This document shows positions 8,578 to 17,005 of a DNA stretch of 64,000 nucleotides, one piece after another. The stretch comes from Escherichia boydii. GTDB lineage: Bacteria > Pseudomonadota > Gammaproteobacteria > Enterobacterales > Enterobacteriaceae. The translations under genes were made by a program, and so were the position numbers. The stretch is taken from contig CP169086.1 in assembly GCA_041890495.1 (NCBI GenBank), positions 248,001 to 312,000 of the forward strand, written 5' to 3'. The notes beneath the pieces are model-generated. The model worked only from the letters and a program-made list of their open reading frames with translations. It was not told the DNA's origin and made no database searches. The stretch's first letter is position 1. Each line of letters begins with the position of its first letter.

Positions 8578-9348
8578 ATGTTTTCATGCAATGGCAGATT
8601 AACAAGAACAATATTTCACATCGCAACTCTATCTATTTTTTATCCCTTTTATTTAAATGCAGCTACACTCCAGGCCTTATCTACCGGAGGGACTACAACT
8701 CTGATTGATATACGTAATAATACTATTAATTACGCATATTTGGGGATTTCATGCCATGATGGTGAAGCGATAACGATAAAGGCTTCTATTTATAGAGGTA
8801 ATCAAGGGGCGAATGGATTTGACCGTGATGCTTATGGGACTTGTAATGGGGCTATTATAGCAACATCAAATTTAGAAGTATATGCAAGGTTCAACATTGA
8901 ATTAACCAATCCAACCGAGCAGGATATAACCACATCAATTTCATATGGGGCTATGGGGAGCGATGCACGATGGGATGAAAGAAAATTAATTGTTCCCGCA
9001 GCAACTGTTTGCAGCCTTTCTTATGAGCCGGTCATTTCAATGGGTAAGGGAAGTGTTTCACGCCCATTTTCAAGTAAACAGCTGGCAAGTGGAGGGAATG
9101 GTATAGGTGATGTTTTGTTTATTCCAAATAATGTTAATAATAATAGTGGACTTTTAAAGTCTAACCAAGATACATTACCATATTATATAACAAGCAATTC
9201 GGGTGATATATTAAGTTGGGATGCGGGCTCAGGGGGGTGGACCGGGACTAATGAAGGTTCATACTCTGTCAGTATCCCAACGGTCAGTATGAACCAGATC
9301 CCGGGGGAATATTCAGGGACGCTCAGTCTTACTTTAATATGTCCCTGA
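8578..9348 (+). CDS. Fimbrial tip protein / adhesin candidate
   Basis: This 256-residue secreted protein is the last structural gene of the fimbrial operon, the usual place of the tip adhesin. A signal peptide ends near residue 28 (YPFYLNA). Cysteine pairs occur at GISCHDG and YGTCNGA in the N-terminal half, and at TVCSLSY and the final LTLICP in the C-terminal half. This suggests two domains, a receptor-binding domain followed by a pilin-like domain. I do not recognise a named adhesin family. The binding specificity is unknown. Confidence 0.7.
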   Translation: MFSCNGRLTRTIFHIATLSIFYPFYLNAATLQALSTGGTTTLIDIRNNTINYAYLGISCHDGEAITIKASIYRGNQGANGFDRDAYGTCNGAIIATSNLEVYARFNIELTNPTEQDITTSISYGAMGSDARWDERKLIVPAATVCSLSYEPVISMGKGSVSRPFSSKQLASGGNGIGDVLFIPNNVNNNSGLLKSNQDTLPYYITSNSGDILSWDAGSGGWTGTNEGSYSVSIPTVSMNQIPGEYSGTLSLTLICP

Positions 9349-9386
9349 ATGATTTATATATTTCGCATTTCAAAGGTGATGTTATC

Positions 9387-9779
9387 ATGATGAAAATCGG
9401 TTGTTTAGCGATTATAACTGAAAATAACAAAATTCTACTGGTTAAGCGAGCAAATCCTCCTGAGCGCCATTGCTGGGGTTTGCCCGGAGGTTCCCTGTTA
9501 CCGGGAGAACTTCCTAGCGATGCGGTTGTCAGAGAGACTTCAGAAGAAACAGGCTTAAAAGTAAAGCCAGTAATTTCATATCTTCCATTTAATGAAAAAA
9601 CTAATAATAAAAATGAGTCTATTTTTCACGAGTTTATCCTTTATCCCGTAAAATGTGAAGTTGAGTCTGGTTTTTTGAAAGCCAACGACGATGCGATTGA
9701 CTTGGGCTGGTTCTGTTTAGATAACCTACCCATTCAAAGAGTTAAAAATCTTGACTGGTTGTTAACTGTGATCTTGTGA
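9387..9779 (+). CDS. NUDIX hydrolase
   Basis: This protein of about 130 residues carries a perfect NUDIX box (GX5EX7REUXEEXGU) as GSLLPGE, seven residues, then RETSEETGL. Such enzymes cleave nucleoside diphosphates linked to another moiety; the substrate cannot be read from sequence. The N-terminus MMKIGCLAIITENNKILLVKR is typical. I chose the double ATG at 9387; the open frame extends upstream into the adhesin gene but lacks a plausible start there. It follows the adhesin by 38 bases and may be co-transcribed, which is unusual for a fimbrial operon. Confidence 0.85.
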   Translation: MMKIGCLAIITENNKILLVKRANPPERHCWGLPGGSLLPGELPSDAVVRETSEETGLKVKPVISYLPFNEKTNNKNESIFHEFILYPVKCEVESGFLKANDDAIDLGWFCLDNLPIQRVKNLDWLLTVIL

Positions 9780-9884
9780 GATCATTATATTTTTAACAGT
9801 CAAATAGCTTTTAATACTTCCGGTGAATTTTAATACTGAGTTTTTAAACTGGGTCTCTTGATAACCTTACATATTGGATAAATC

Positions 9885-10136
9885 ATGGCGATAGCTCACG
9901 AAGATATTTTGAAAGTTATAAATTATTACGGATTTAAAGAATGCGAAGAAATATCATCCTTTCTTAACCATGTTTGTGGGGGATATCCAGATGATGCAGA
10001 TCTCTACTGGATTTATCAGAAATTAAGCCGTTGCCTAAGAAAAAACAGTGACGGTAGCGATTATTTTCTTCCTCTTAAATTTCTTAAGGTAACAATTGAA
10101 GAGAATTTGCATATTCTCCGTAATTTTTTTACTTAA
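9885..10136 (+). CDS. Small hypothetical protein (83 aa)
   Basis: This 83-residue protein begins MAIAHEDILKVINYYGFKEC and has a mixed, soluble composition with four cysteines (ECEE, HVCGG and CLRK among them). It has no signal peptide and no recognisable domain. It follows the NUDIX gene by 105 bases on the same strand in AT-rich DNA. The composition looks like real protein, but I recognise no family. A role linked to the fimbrial operon is possible only by position. Confidence 0.5.
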   Translation: MAIAHEDILKVINYYGFKECEEISSFLNHVCGGYPDDADLYWIYQKLSRCLRKNSDGSDYFLPLKFLKVTIEENLHILRNFFT

Positions 10137-10480
10137 AAAGCCTGTTGCTTGGTTTACCTTGATCACTTACTCCATACTTTTCATAGCGATCACGGATAAT
10201 CAAAATAAAAACAATTTTTTTATCTTACTAATTACAAAAAATTCAGATTCTATATTATATTCCCTCACCATCAAATATTATTAAAAGTTGACTTCTCTCC
10301 TAAAGCTTAATATCCATTCTTCGTGAGATCAGTACATTAAAAAGTTAATTAAAATTTGGACTCATCCCTAACCCGCTAAGATGCTCGTTACCTGAATCAG
10401 GTAAGTGACCTGCCCTGAAATTCTGCTCTATTCAGAATCAGAATTCCGCATGATATTCACTCACCTGAGCGGAGTATGTG
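10137..10480. other. Non-coding AT-rich spacer
   Basis: No supported gene. The stretch is AT-rich, with poly-A and poly-T runs. It marks the passage from the fimbrial cluster to a decayed IS3-family element. Confidence 0.5.
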
Positions 10481-11557
10481 CCGATAAAAAAGTCACGATT
10501 CACCGAAGAGCGTATTGTCTTTTCCCTGAAGCAGGCTAGCTGAGTACGCCCGTACGGGAAGCCTGTCGGAAATTGAGCATCTACGATGCCACGTTCTACA
10601 CATGCGCAAAAAGTACGGCGGGATTTTTCCTTCAGAACTGTAGCATATGTGAAAGGTGTCAGAGTAAAACCTTCGCCAGAAGAAGCTGGTTGATGACCTG
10701 ACCCTCGACAAGGCCATGCTGCAGGGCGTGCTGCCAAAAAAGTACTGACGCTGGCACACCTGCATGAGTGGATCAGGGACTTACAGACCCGCTACGACGC
10801 CAGTCAAAGACAGGTTTGCTTTGCGCTGCAGGTCAGCCGCAGTTCATTCCGTTACCGCTCCGTTGCGGCTTCGCATCAGGGATATAACCGAAACCCGAAT
10901 ACACTATAGCTACACCAGTGTGCACGTCATGCTTAAACGGGAATGCTGGCGCGATAATCACAAACGAATTATCCGCCTTTACCGCGAGCAGAGATTATCG
11001 CTGCAGCTAAAGCAACCTTCGCCACAATAAATCTCCAGTGAAACTTCAACCCCAGCCGCAGGTGCTGTATCCCAATCATATCCCTGGGACGGATTTCGTC
11101 TCCGGTGCTCTGTTCGACGGTCGCCGCTTTCGCCTGCTGACGGGAATCGATCTCTACACGCGCGAATGTCTGGTGATCTACGTGGCCCAGAACATGCGGT
11201 CTTCAGAAGTCGCTGAGATGCTGGACATCATCGCGTTGAGACGTTCGTTACCGCAACTACTGAAAACAGATGATGGCTCTGAATTTGCAGGAAAAATTCC
11301 GGATCAGTGGGTGTCCGAGCGTGATATCCGGAGTGACTCACATCCACGGATAACGCCACGGTGGAATGATTCAATGGGAGGATGCGTCAGGAGTGCATGA
11401 ACGAGAACTGGTTTATGTCCATGGAGGATGCCCGGTGCAAAATCGAGGTCTGGTGCTAATCTATAACCAGAGCCGTCCGCATTTTGCGCTGGGCTGGATG
11501 ACCCCACCCGAACTCGCCGAAAAACCTGCTGGTTTCCAGAATAAGAAACCAACCTGA
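10481..11557 (+). pseudogene. Decayed IS3-family insertion sequence (orfA and orfB, many frameshifts)
   Basis: Fragments in different frames spell an IS3-family element: KKSRFTEERIVFSLKQA and KLVDDLTLDKAMLQ from orfA, then HVMLKRECWRDNHKRIIRLY, a block ending LKTDDGSEFAGKI, and finally YNQSRPHFALGWMTP from orfB. The DDE aspartate of KTDDGSEF is still present, but the frames shift at least four times and stops interrupt the catalytic domain. No clear inverted repeats were seen, so the boundaries are approximate. This is a different element from the split IS3 at 2246 and 42361. Confidence 0.82.
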
Positions 11558-11875
11558 AGCCAGCTATTCCTGATTATGCATGGATCATATTCGGTATCAG
11601 GGGCATTTTACTCTATTTCTGTTATCTTAATTATGGCAGTTATGTTGACATGCCGTAAAGTATTTATCATCATGCATTGACTGGTACCAGGGCGCTGGTG
11701 AGAAAAAAATTTCTCCTTCAAATGGCATCCTTCGGATGTAATTTCATCATTCGATCTACACAGGATCGGTTTTTTTATCTGCATGAAGATCATGCTTTGC
11801 TAAGAACCATTCCAATGTGGTCGACAGCATTATCCCATTGAAAGAGGTGCCGTTATGATACCCGGCAACCCCTCG
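11558..11875. other. Intergenic spacer between decayed IS3 and the SDR gene
   Basis: I see no supported gene. Open frames on the minus strand here are short and lack family features. The SDR gene on the minus strand ends at 11879. Confidence 0.4.
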
Positions 11876-11878
11876 AAT

Positions 11879-12682
11879 TTATTTTTTCATGGCAGAATCT
11901 GGTTCAGAAATGATGCGGTGACGCTGAGCCTTATGTGATTCACTCATCATTCTGTTCATCACTTCGCCCTCATACTCGGCATACTCGCTACCGTAAACAA
12001 ATTCATGTCCTGTCATCAGAGCATACCAGGCGCGTTTTGCCACTTCTTTCGGGTCGTCCTTTTTCATGGATCCCACGGTCGTACTTGCCTGCCCTGCATT
12101 ATTGAAGAAATTGGTCTCCGTTGCTCCGGGCATCAGAAGCGTCATCGATACACCGCTCCCCATAAGTTCATTACGTATGGCGTAAAAGAAGGAGTTAACG
12201 AAAGCCTTCGACGCTCCGTAAACTGCTTCGAAGGGGATTGGTGCGGAACCGGAAAGTGAGGATGTGACAAGAACGTGTCCGCAGCCTTTTTTAACGAGTT
12301 GTGGGATAAATAATTTAGAAAGATGGACTACAGCATCAATGTTAAGTCGAATTAATTGCAGTTCTTTTTCAAGAACGGTACTACCAATAAAGGCCCCTCC
12401 GAGCCCCTGACCAGCATTAATGACCAGAGCACTAAGTGCTAACCCCTCCGCATTCATTCTGACCTGCAGGTTGGTAATCTGATCATACTCACTAAGGTCA
12501 GCACTGAACGCATATACGTTAACTGGAAATTTTTTTTGCAAACATTCCCGCGCGGCGGACAGTTTTTTTTCATCCCTGGCGACGATAACAAGATCGTATC
12601 CGTTAGCCGCAAATTCTTCCGCAAGTGCCAGGCCGATACCGTTGCTCGCTCCGGTTATCAGAGCCAGTTTTTCCTCACCCAT
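11879..12682 (-). CDS. SDR-family oxidoreductase (classical short-chain dehydrogenase)
   Basis: This 267-residue Rossmann-fold protein has the cofactor motif TGASNGIGLAL near the N-terminus, a NAG motif (LVINAGQG) and the catalytic Y-x-x-x-K (VYGASKAF) with an upstream serine (VTSSLSGSA). It should be an NAD(P)-dependent oxidoreductase; the substrate is unknown. I chose the ATG at 12682 because GGAG lies upstream at a good distance; a GTG four codons earlier is possible. It stands alone on the minus strand. Such genes are common in enterobacterial accessory DNA. Confidence 0.88.
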   Translation of the reverse strand: MGEEKLALITGASNGIGLALAEEFAANGYDLVIVARDEKKLSAARECLQKKFPVNVYAFSADLSEYDQITNLQVRMNAEGLALSALVINAGQGLGGAFIGSTVLEKELQLIRLNIDAVVHLSKLFIPQLVKKGCGHVLVTSSLSGSAPIPFEAVYGASKAFVNSFFYAIRNELMGSGVSMTLLMPGATETNFFNNAGQASTTVGSMKKDDPKEVAKRAWYALMTGHEFVYGSEYAEYEGEVMNRMMSESHKAQRHRIISEPDSAMKK

Positions 12683-13478
12683 ACTTTTCTCCACTAAAAC
12701 GTGTTAACCGTCCATGCAAAGGTTGGTAGTAAACGATGAACTCAGCTTCAGCAACTGTCGATCCAGCGGTGCTTCGGATGAAGCTATACCAGTTTTCGCA
12801 TTGCCTTTGCCCTGAACTGATTCATTACTCAAAAATTTTTTGCGCTGTTTAACGACGGATAATCATCTGACACCAAGCATTTATGTCAATGAGTAACGTC
12901 AGTAGCAAGCATTCTCAAAATGCTCTACTGTCATCCCGACAGTTCTCCCTGAACCACCGGCAATGGTTATAATTTTTTTTGCTGACATACTTCGTCCTTC
13001 AGAGGGAGGTACAAATCCCCCCTAATTATTGACGATAAAATTCGATCTGTGATGGGCAAGACAAAAACTCAGGTTCTTTTAATGCAGAAGTAGGCTCTTG
13101 TTTACATACTTGGCGTCATAAACCTCCCCATAAAGCAACCTGAATGAATCTTTTTAAAGTTAATGTCCGCCTCATTTAAAGTGGGTCCTGTCAGATTTCA
13201 TTGTTTTAATCAACAAAACCTGTGTTAGAAAGACGTCAGGCTCTTGGGAAGACGACCTGTAGTAGACAAGTAATCCGTTCAAACGATAGGTATTTTCTTT
13301 TAAGCGGAAGGTCGTTGATTGATTCTACAGCCTTATCAGGTATTCCGTCACCAGCAACCACAGTTCACGGGCGGGTTTTACAGAGTGGGCTATTATAAAC
13401 TTATCAATAGTGTGAACCTGCAGCACGATAAAGCGATCCCCTGGTTTCGTCCGGCTTCCTTGGCGTAAGAAATGCCAA
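12683..13478. other. Intergenic region with no clear gene
   Basis: About 800 bases separate the SDR gene from the next minus-strand gene. A short plus-strand frame at about 13340-13467 (QVFRHQQPQFTGGFYRVGY...) could be the tail of a lost gene, but I do not recognise it. Nothing else is supported. Confidence 0.35.
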
Positions 13479-14006
13479 TCAGCTATCAGACGCTCCAGAA
13501 CCAAGGGAAAACAAACGAACGATAAACATGGTGATAGGGGTAAGTCCCATCAATACAGGACTCATCGCTTTTACCCTCTCTTTTAGCTGCGTGTACATTA
13601 GATGAACAACCAAGGGACTTCGTCCTGCCCATCGTTTCTGATTCCCTCCAGTTCCGGCCACCAAATAAGGATTTTCCTGCAGGTTGTTCAGAAAGTACAG
13701 ATGCCCCTCTTTATTGTCATCAATGTCACAGAAAAACAAACATGAGGTCATGTAGATTTTTTCATCTGTGACTACTGGATGCAGTTGAAATCGGAGTTTT
13801 TCTTCCTGGATATTTCTGAAACAGTAAGCCAGAAGATCGTTGCCCTCTCTCAGCGTAATAGGGGTAACCGACATGCCGTCATTAGTCCGGACATTACGCG
13901 GAGACTGTCCGATGCGCATGCGACATGATTTACTGTTCTTCACGTTCCGGGCATAGTCAATACCAGAAAAGAATAGTGAAAGGAGGTTAATTTCCATAGC
14001 GCACAT
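13479..14006 (-). CDS. Hypothetical protein (175 aa)
   Basis: This 175-residue frame begins MCAMEINLLSLFF and contains a hydrophobic C-terminal stretch (VLMGLTPITMFIVRLFSL), perhaps a membrane anchor or amphipathic tail. The middle reads like real protein (VVTDEKIYMTSCLFFCDIDDNKEG). I do not recognise a family. No strong ribosome-binding site is visible; an alternative start is the ATG at 13997. It may be a truncated or decaying gene. Confidence 0.4.
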   Translation of the reverse strand: MCAMEINLLSLFFSGIDYARNVKNSKSCRMRIGQSPRNVRTNDGMSVTPITLREGNDLLAYCFRNIQEEKLRFQLHPVVTDEKIYMTSCLFFCDIDDNKEGHLYFLNNLQENPYLVAGTGGNQKRWAGRSPLVVHLMYTQLKERVKAMSPVLMGLTPITMFIVRLFSLGSGASDS

Positions 14007-14165
14007 TTTTTATACTGAGGTTTTGCACCGCAAAGATGACCTGAAGATAAGTCCTGACGACAAAATTACTCATTCTGGGAAATTTCAGATCTTTCAGCAA
14101 GATGTACCCATTTTCCTCCTGTCACGCTTATCCTTCCCGGGTCCGTAAACCAGAAGGAAAATAAG

Positions 14166-14579
14166 ATGAAATGGCAGCATTATTTACTGGGCGGCGCGCT
14201 GGGGATGTTCAGCGCGACCGGCTTTGCTGCGGAGATGAAAAATCCGCTGAGCGTACACGTGCTGAATCTGCAGACCGGCGTACCGACCGCCGGTATTGAG
14301 GTCGAACTGGACAAAAAGCAGGGGGAAGAGTGGGTAAGGCTGGCCGGGGGAACCACTGACGGGCAGGGCCGGATTGCAGCACTCTATCCAGCGAACCAGA
14401 AGGTACAGACCGGCATATACCGCGTGGTTTTTAAAACCGGCGACTATTACAAAAAACACGATCAGCCGACCTTTTTCCCGGAGATCCCGGTAATGTTCAG
14501 TCTGACCAGCGCCGGGCAGCACTATCATATCCCGCTGCTGCTCAGTCAGTACGGATACTCAACTTACCGGGGCAACTGA
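14166..14579 (+). CDS. hiuH: 5-hydroxyisourate hydrolase (transthyretin-like), periplasmic
   Basis: This 137-residue protein hydrolyses 5-hydroxyisourate, an intermediate of urate breakdown. A signal peptide (MKWQHYLLGGALGMFSATGFAA) sends it to the periplasm, as in E. coli HiuH/YedX. Family motifs are present: LSVHVLNLQTGVPTAGI at the start, FFPEIPVMF, and HYHIPLLLSQYGYSTYRG at the end. The family usually ends in Y-R-G-S; this one ends in YRGN, a change at a conserved position. The gene stands alone before a bidirectional terminator shared with the convergent yjbJ-like gene. Confidence 0.93.
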   Translation: MKWQHYLLGGALGMFSATGFAAEMKNPLSVHVLNLQTGVPTAGIEVELDKKQGEEWVRLAGGTTDGQGRIAALYPANQKVQTGIYRVVFKTGDYYKKHDQPTFFPEIPVMFSLTSAGQHYHIPLLLSQYGYSTYRGN

Positions 14580-14599
14580 GCGCAGGGGTTCCCTTTCAT

Positions 14600-14626
14600 A
14601 AAAAACCGGCGTGTCGCCGGTTTTTT
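14600..14626. terminator. Bidirectional terminator between hiuH and the yjbJ-like gene
   Basis: ACCGGCG-TGT-CGCCGGT forms a perfect stem flanked by A-runs on the left and T-runs on the right, so it can terminate transcription from both convergent genes. Confidence 0.88.
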
Positions 14627-14644
14627 ATCCTGGTGACCTGTTGT

Positions 14645-14854
14645 CTACCATTTGTACTGATTAGAGTCTTCCCAGTCCTTCAGCTCTTTTTCGGCCTGCT
14701 CCTTGCCATAACCGTAGCGCTCCTGGATACGGCCGACCAGCTGCTCGCGCTTCCCTTCTGCCACATCCATATCGTCATCAGTGAGCTTACCCCACTGTTC
14801 CTTCACTTTGCCTTTGAACTGCTTCCAGTTTCCGCTGATGCGATCTTCGTTCAT
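14645..14854 (-). CDS. CsbD-family stress protein (YjbJ-like)
   Basis: This 69-residue, highly charged protein contains the CsbD signature: NWKQFKGKVKEQWGKLTDDD near the N-terminus and AEGKREQLVGRIQERYG in the middle. Its ending EKELKDWEDSNQYKW is close to E. coli YjbJ. Members accumulate under general stress, and their molecular role is not settled. A ribosome-binding site (AAGGAGA) precedes the ATG. It is convergent with hiuH. Confidence 0.9.
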   Translation of the reverse strand: MNEDRISGNWKQFKGKVKEQWGKLTDDDMDVAEGKREQLVGRIQERYGYGKEQAEKELKDWEDSNQYKW

Positions 14855-15191
14855 GTTGATCTCCTTGGTTAACGGACAGTCTTCGCCAGGCGGCCCGTCG
14901 CAGAGCTTTATGCTAAACAGTATGGCTCAGCCGGATGATTTTTCCTGCACAACGTCACAATTAGGGATTTTTCTGGAAGGCTGTCCCGCCTAAACTGCAG
15001 CAGGGGCTTACAGAAAGACCGCCGTTCCGGCTGCGGGCCTTTTCCGCAACCGGCATCACGCTGCTGTCTCCACCGCGGCGTGCAGGGGAAAGATGCTCTG
15101 CGTGACTTATGTCTCGTAGCTTAATGTTATAAAGTTACCGCCCCATATCTTCCTGTCCTGAATGGATCCAAAAAACTCTGAAATCATCTCT

Positions 15192-16397
15192 TCATGATCG
15201 GCTTCTCGACAGCAGCGAGGCACGCTGCCCCCCCACCCAGATGATCAGTGCAAGCATGGCTACCGCGCCCATGACGGCAAACGCAGCGGAATAGGAGTAG
15301 TGTGAAATCAGCGTGCCCGCCATGGCCGGGCTCAGGGCCGCACCGGCCCCCTGCATGAGCAGGATAAAGCTCTGGCCGGCGTTGGTATGGCCTTGACCGT
15401 CAAGCACCCTGACCACGAAGCCCGGCACGGCAACCCCCAGAAGGCCGGCAGCCATTCCGTCCAGTATCTGTATAACCGGCATGAAGGCGATGTCGTCACC
15501 CATGGAGGCCACGGCGGCCCGCACGGGCAGAATGCACAGGGCCGCGGTGATCAGGGAAAGGTAGCCCGTGCTCTGCGACCTGCGCGCCGCGTACAGCGCG
15601 ACCGGGATCATCACGGCCTGCGAAATAATCACGGTGGCCGCGGCAAACACGCCCGGGTTTATTCCCGTCCCCGGTGAAGCCGCCACCCGGACGCTCAGCA
15701 TGGGAAGAAGGGCCGCGTTGCCCAGATGAAACAGCAGGACCGTAATGCCGCCGATGATTAGCGTGGGCTCACGGAGGAGCACTGAGAGGCGCGGCAGAGA
15801 GGCGTTTCCGGCGTCCGCGTTCAGCCCGCGGGCAAGCCGGTTATTGATGTCGCGCTCGCGGATCCCCATAACACAGGCCGTGGCCAGCAGGGCCATGACC
15901 GTCATCAGCACAAACACGGCCCCGGTTCCCCAGTACCAGACAGAGGCGCCTGCCACCGCAGACGCCGTCATATTACCCGCATGGTTATACGCTTCGTTCC
16001 TCCCCGTCTGATGGCCAAACTTTTCAGGTCCCGTCAGGCCCAGCGTCATGGCGGTCATCAGGGGGGCAATGAACGCGGCCGCCAGTCCGGTCATCACCTG
16101 AGAGGCCACCGTCACGGCAGGACCGGGAAAATACCAGAGCATGACCGTCGCCAGAATTATGGCAAGGGTACCGGTGATCAGCATCAGCCGCTTGTTTCGG
16201 ACCGCGTCCGCCGCGATACCAGCCGGTAAAGTGGCAATCAGGCTGACCACGCCTGCTGACGTCATTACCCAGCCGATGGCTTCCGGCTTCCAGTGATGTT
16301 CAGTCATAAAGATCCCCAGAAACGGCCCCAGTCCGTCCCTGACGTCTGCCATAAAAAAATTTACCAGGCAAAGAGCCTGAAGTGATCGCAGTGACAT
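15192..16397 (-). CDS. MFS transporter
   Basis: This 401-residue inner-membrane protein has about 12 hydrophobic segments, typical of the major facilitator superfamily. The N-terminus LVNFFMADVRDGLGPFLGIF and the loop AADAVRNKRLM after the second helix fit the family. The substrate is unknown; it resembles uncharacterised transporters found on enterobacterial plasmids and in Enterobacter-like genomes. The GC content is high compared with the fimbrial region, marking a different origin. No regulator is adjacent. Confidence 0.85.
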   Translation of the reverse strand: MSLRSLQALCLVNFFMADVRDGLGPFLGIFMTEHHWKPEAIGWVMTSAGVVSLIATLPAGIAADAVRNKRLMLITGTLAIILATVMLWYFPGPAVTVASQVMTGLAAAFIAPLMTAMTLGLTGPEKFGHQTGRNEAYNHAGNMTASAVAGASVWYWGTGAVFVLMTVMALLATACVMGIRERDINNRLARGLNADAGNASLPRLSVLLREPTLIIGGITVLLFHLGNAALLPMLSVRVAASPGTGINPGVFAAATVIISQAVMIPVALYAARRSQSTGYLSLITAALCILPVRAAVASMGDDIAFMPVIQILDGMAAGLLGVAVPGFVVRVLDGQGHTNAGQSFILLMQGAGAALSPAMAGTLISHYSYSAAFAVMGAVAMLALIIWVGGQRASLLSRSRS

Positions 16398-16565
16398 AGT
16401 TTCCCCGGAAAAATAAACGAGCAGACTTAAAGATGGCAGATAAAAGAATGTTCACCAGTTGCAGGTAACGGTCGGTCGCAGTCCCTGGTGCCGCACCTGG
16501 CTCACTGCAGGGCCATCTGCCGGATCGTCCCGTTGACACATTGTGTTCCACCGGATGAGGGGCGG

Positions 16566-16838
16566 TCAGAGGGCGTTCATCTGCCCGTGAGCGCAGTCGC
16601 TGAAAGTGCTGGGCGCTACCAGGAGCGCCTGACTGCGGGAGATACCGCCGAGCGCGGTGAGGATAAGCGGGCAGGTCAGCCCCGCCATGGCGTTAAAGCC
16701 AAACCGGACGAAGAAAAAATAGCAGGCCACGCACCCCGACAGGAACGACACGATGGTCACAAGGTGCGTGCCGGGCAGCGCCCGGTGAACGCCCCGGAGG
16801 CAGATAAGGAAGAGAAGCCAGGGCGGGATACAGTTCAT
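16566..16838 (-). CDS. Small hydrophobic protein (90 aa), uncertain
   Basis: This frame encodes a hydrophobic protein with about two potential membrane spans (WLLFLICLRGV and VTIVSFLSGCVACYFFF). I recognise no family. It lies upstream of the MFS gene on the same strand, about 170 bases from its start, so the two could be co-transcribed. GC-rich DNA produces spurious open frames easily, so the support is modest. Confidence 0.35.
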   Translation of the reverse strand: MNCIPPWLLFLICLRGVHRALPGTHLVTIVSFLSGCVACYFFFVRFGFNAMAGLTCPLILTALGGISRSQALLVAPSTFSDCAHGQMNAL

Positions 16839-17005
16839 TTAACCCCCGCCGTCAGTCGGAGAAGATGTCCCACCCCGGCGGGGTAAGCGTACCAAAAACG
16901 CAGCGCAAAAAGCCAGCCAGCCGTGACAACAGGGCATGGTACTGTACAAAGCTACTGCGTCCGCCTCCGCACGAAACAGCGATTGCCGCCTCCGGGGAAG
17001 CATAA

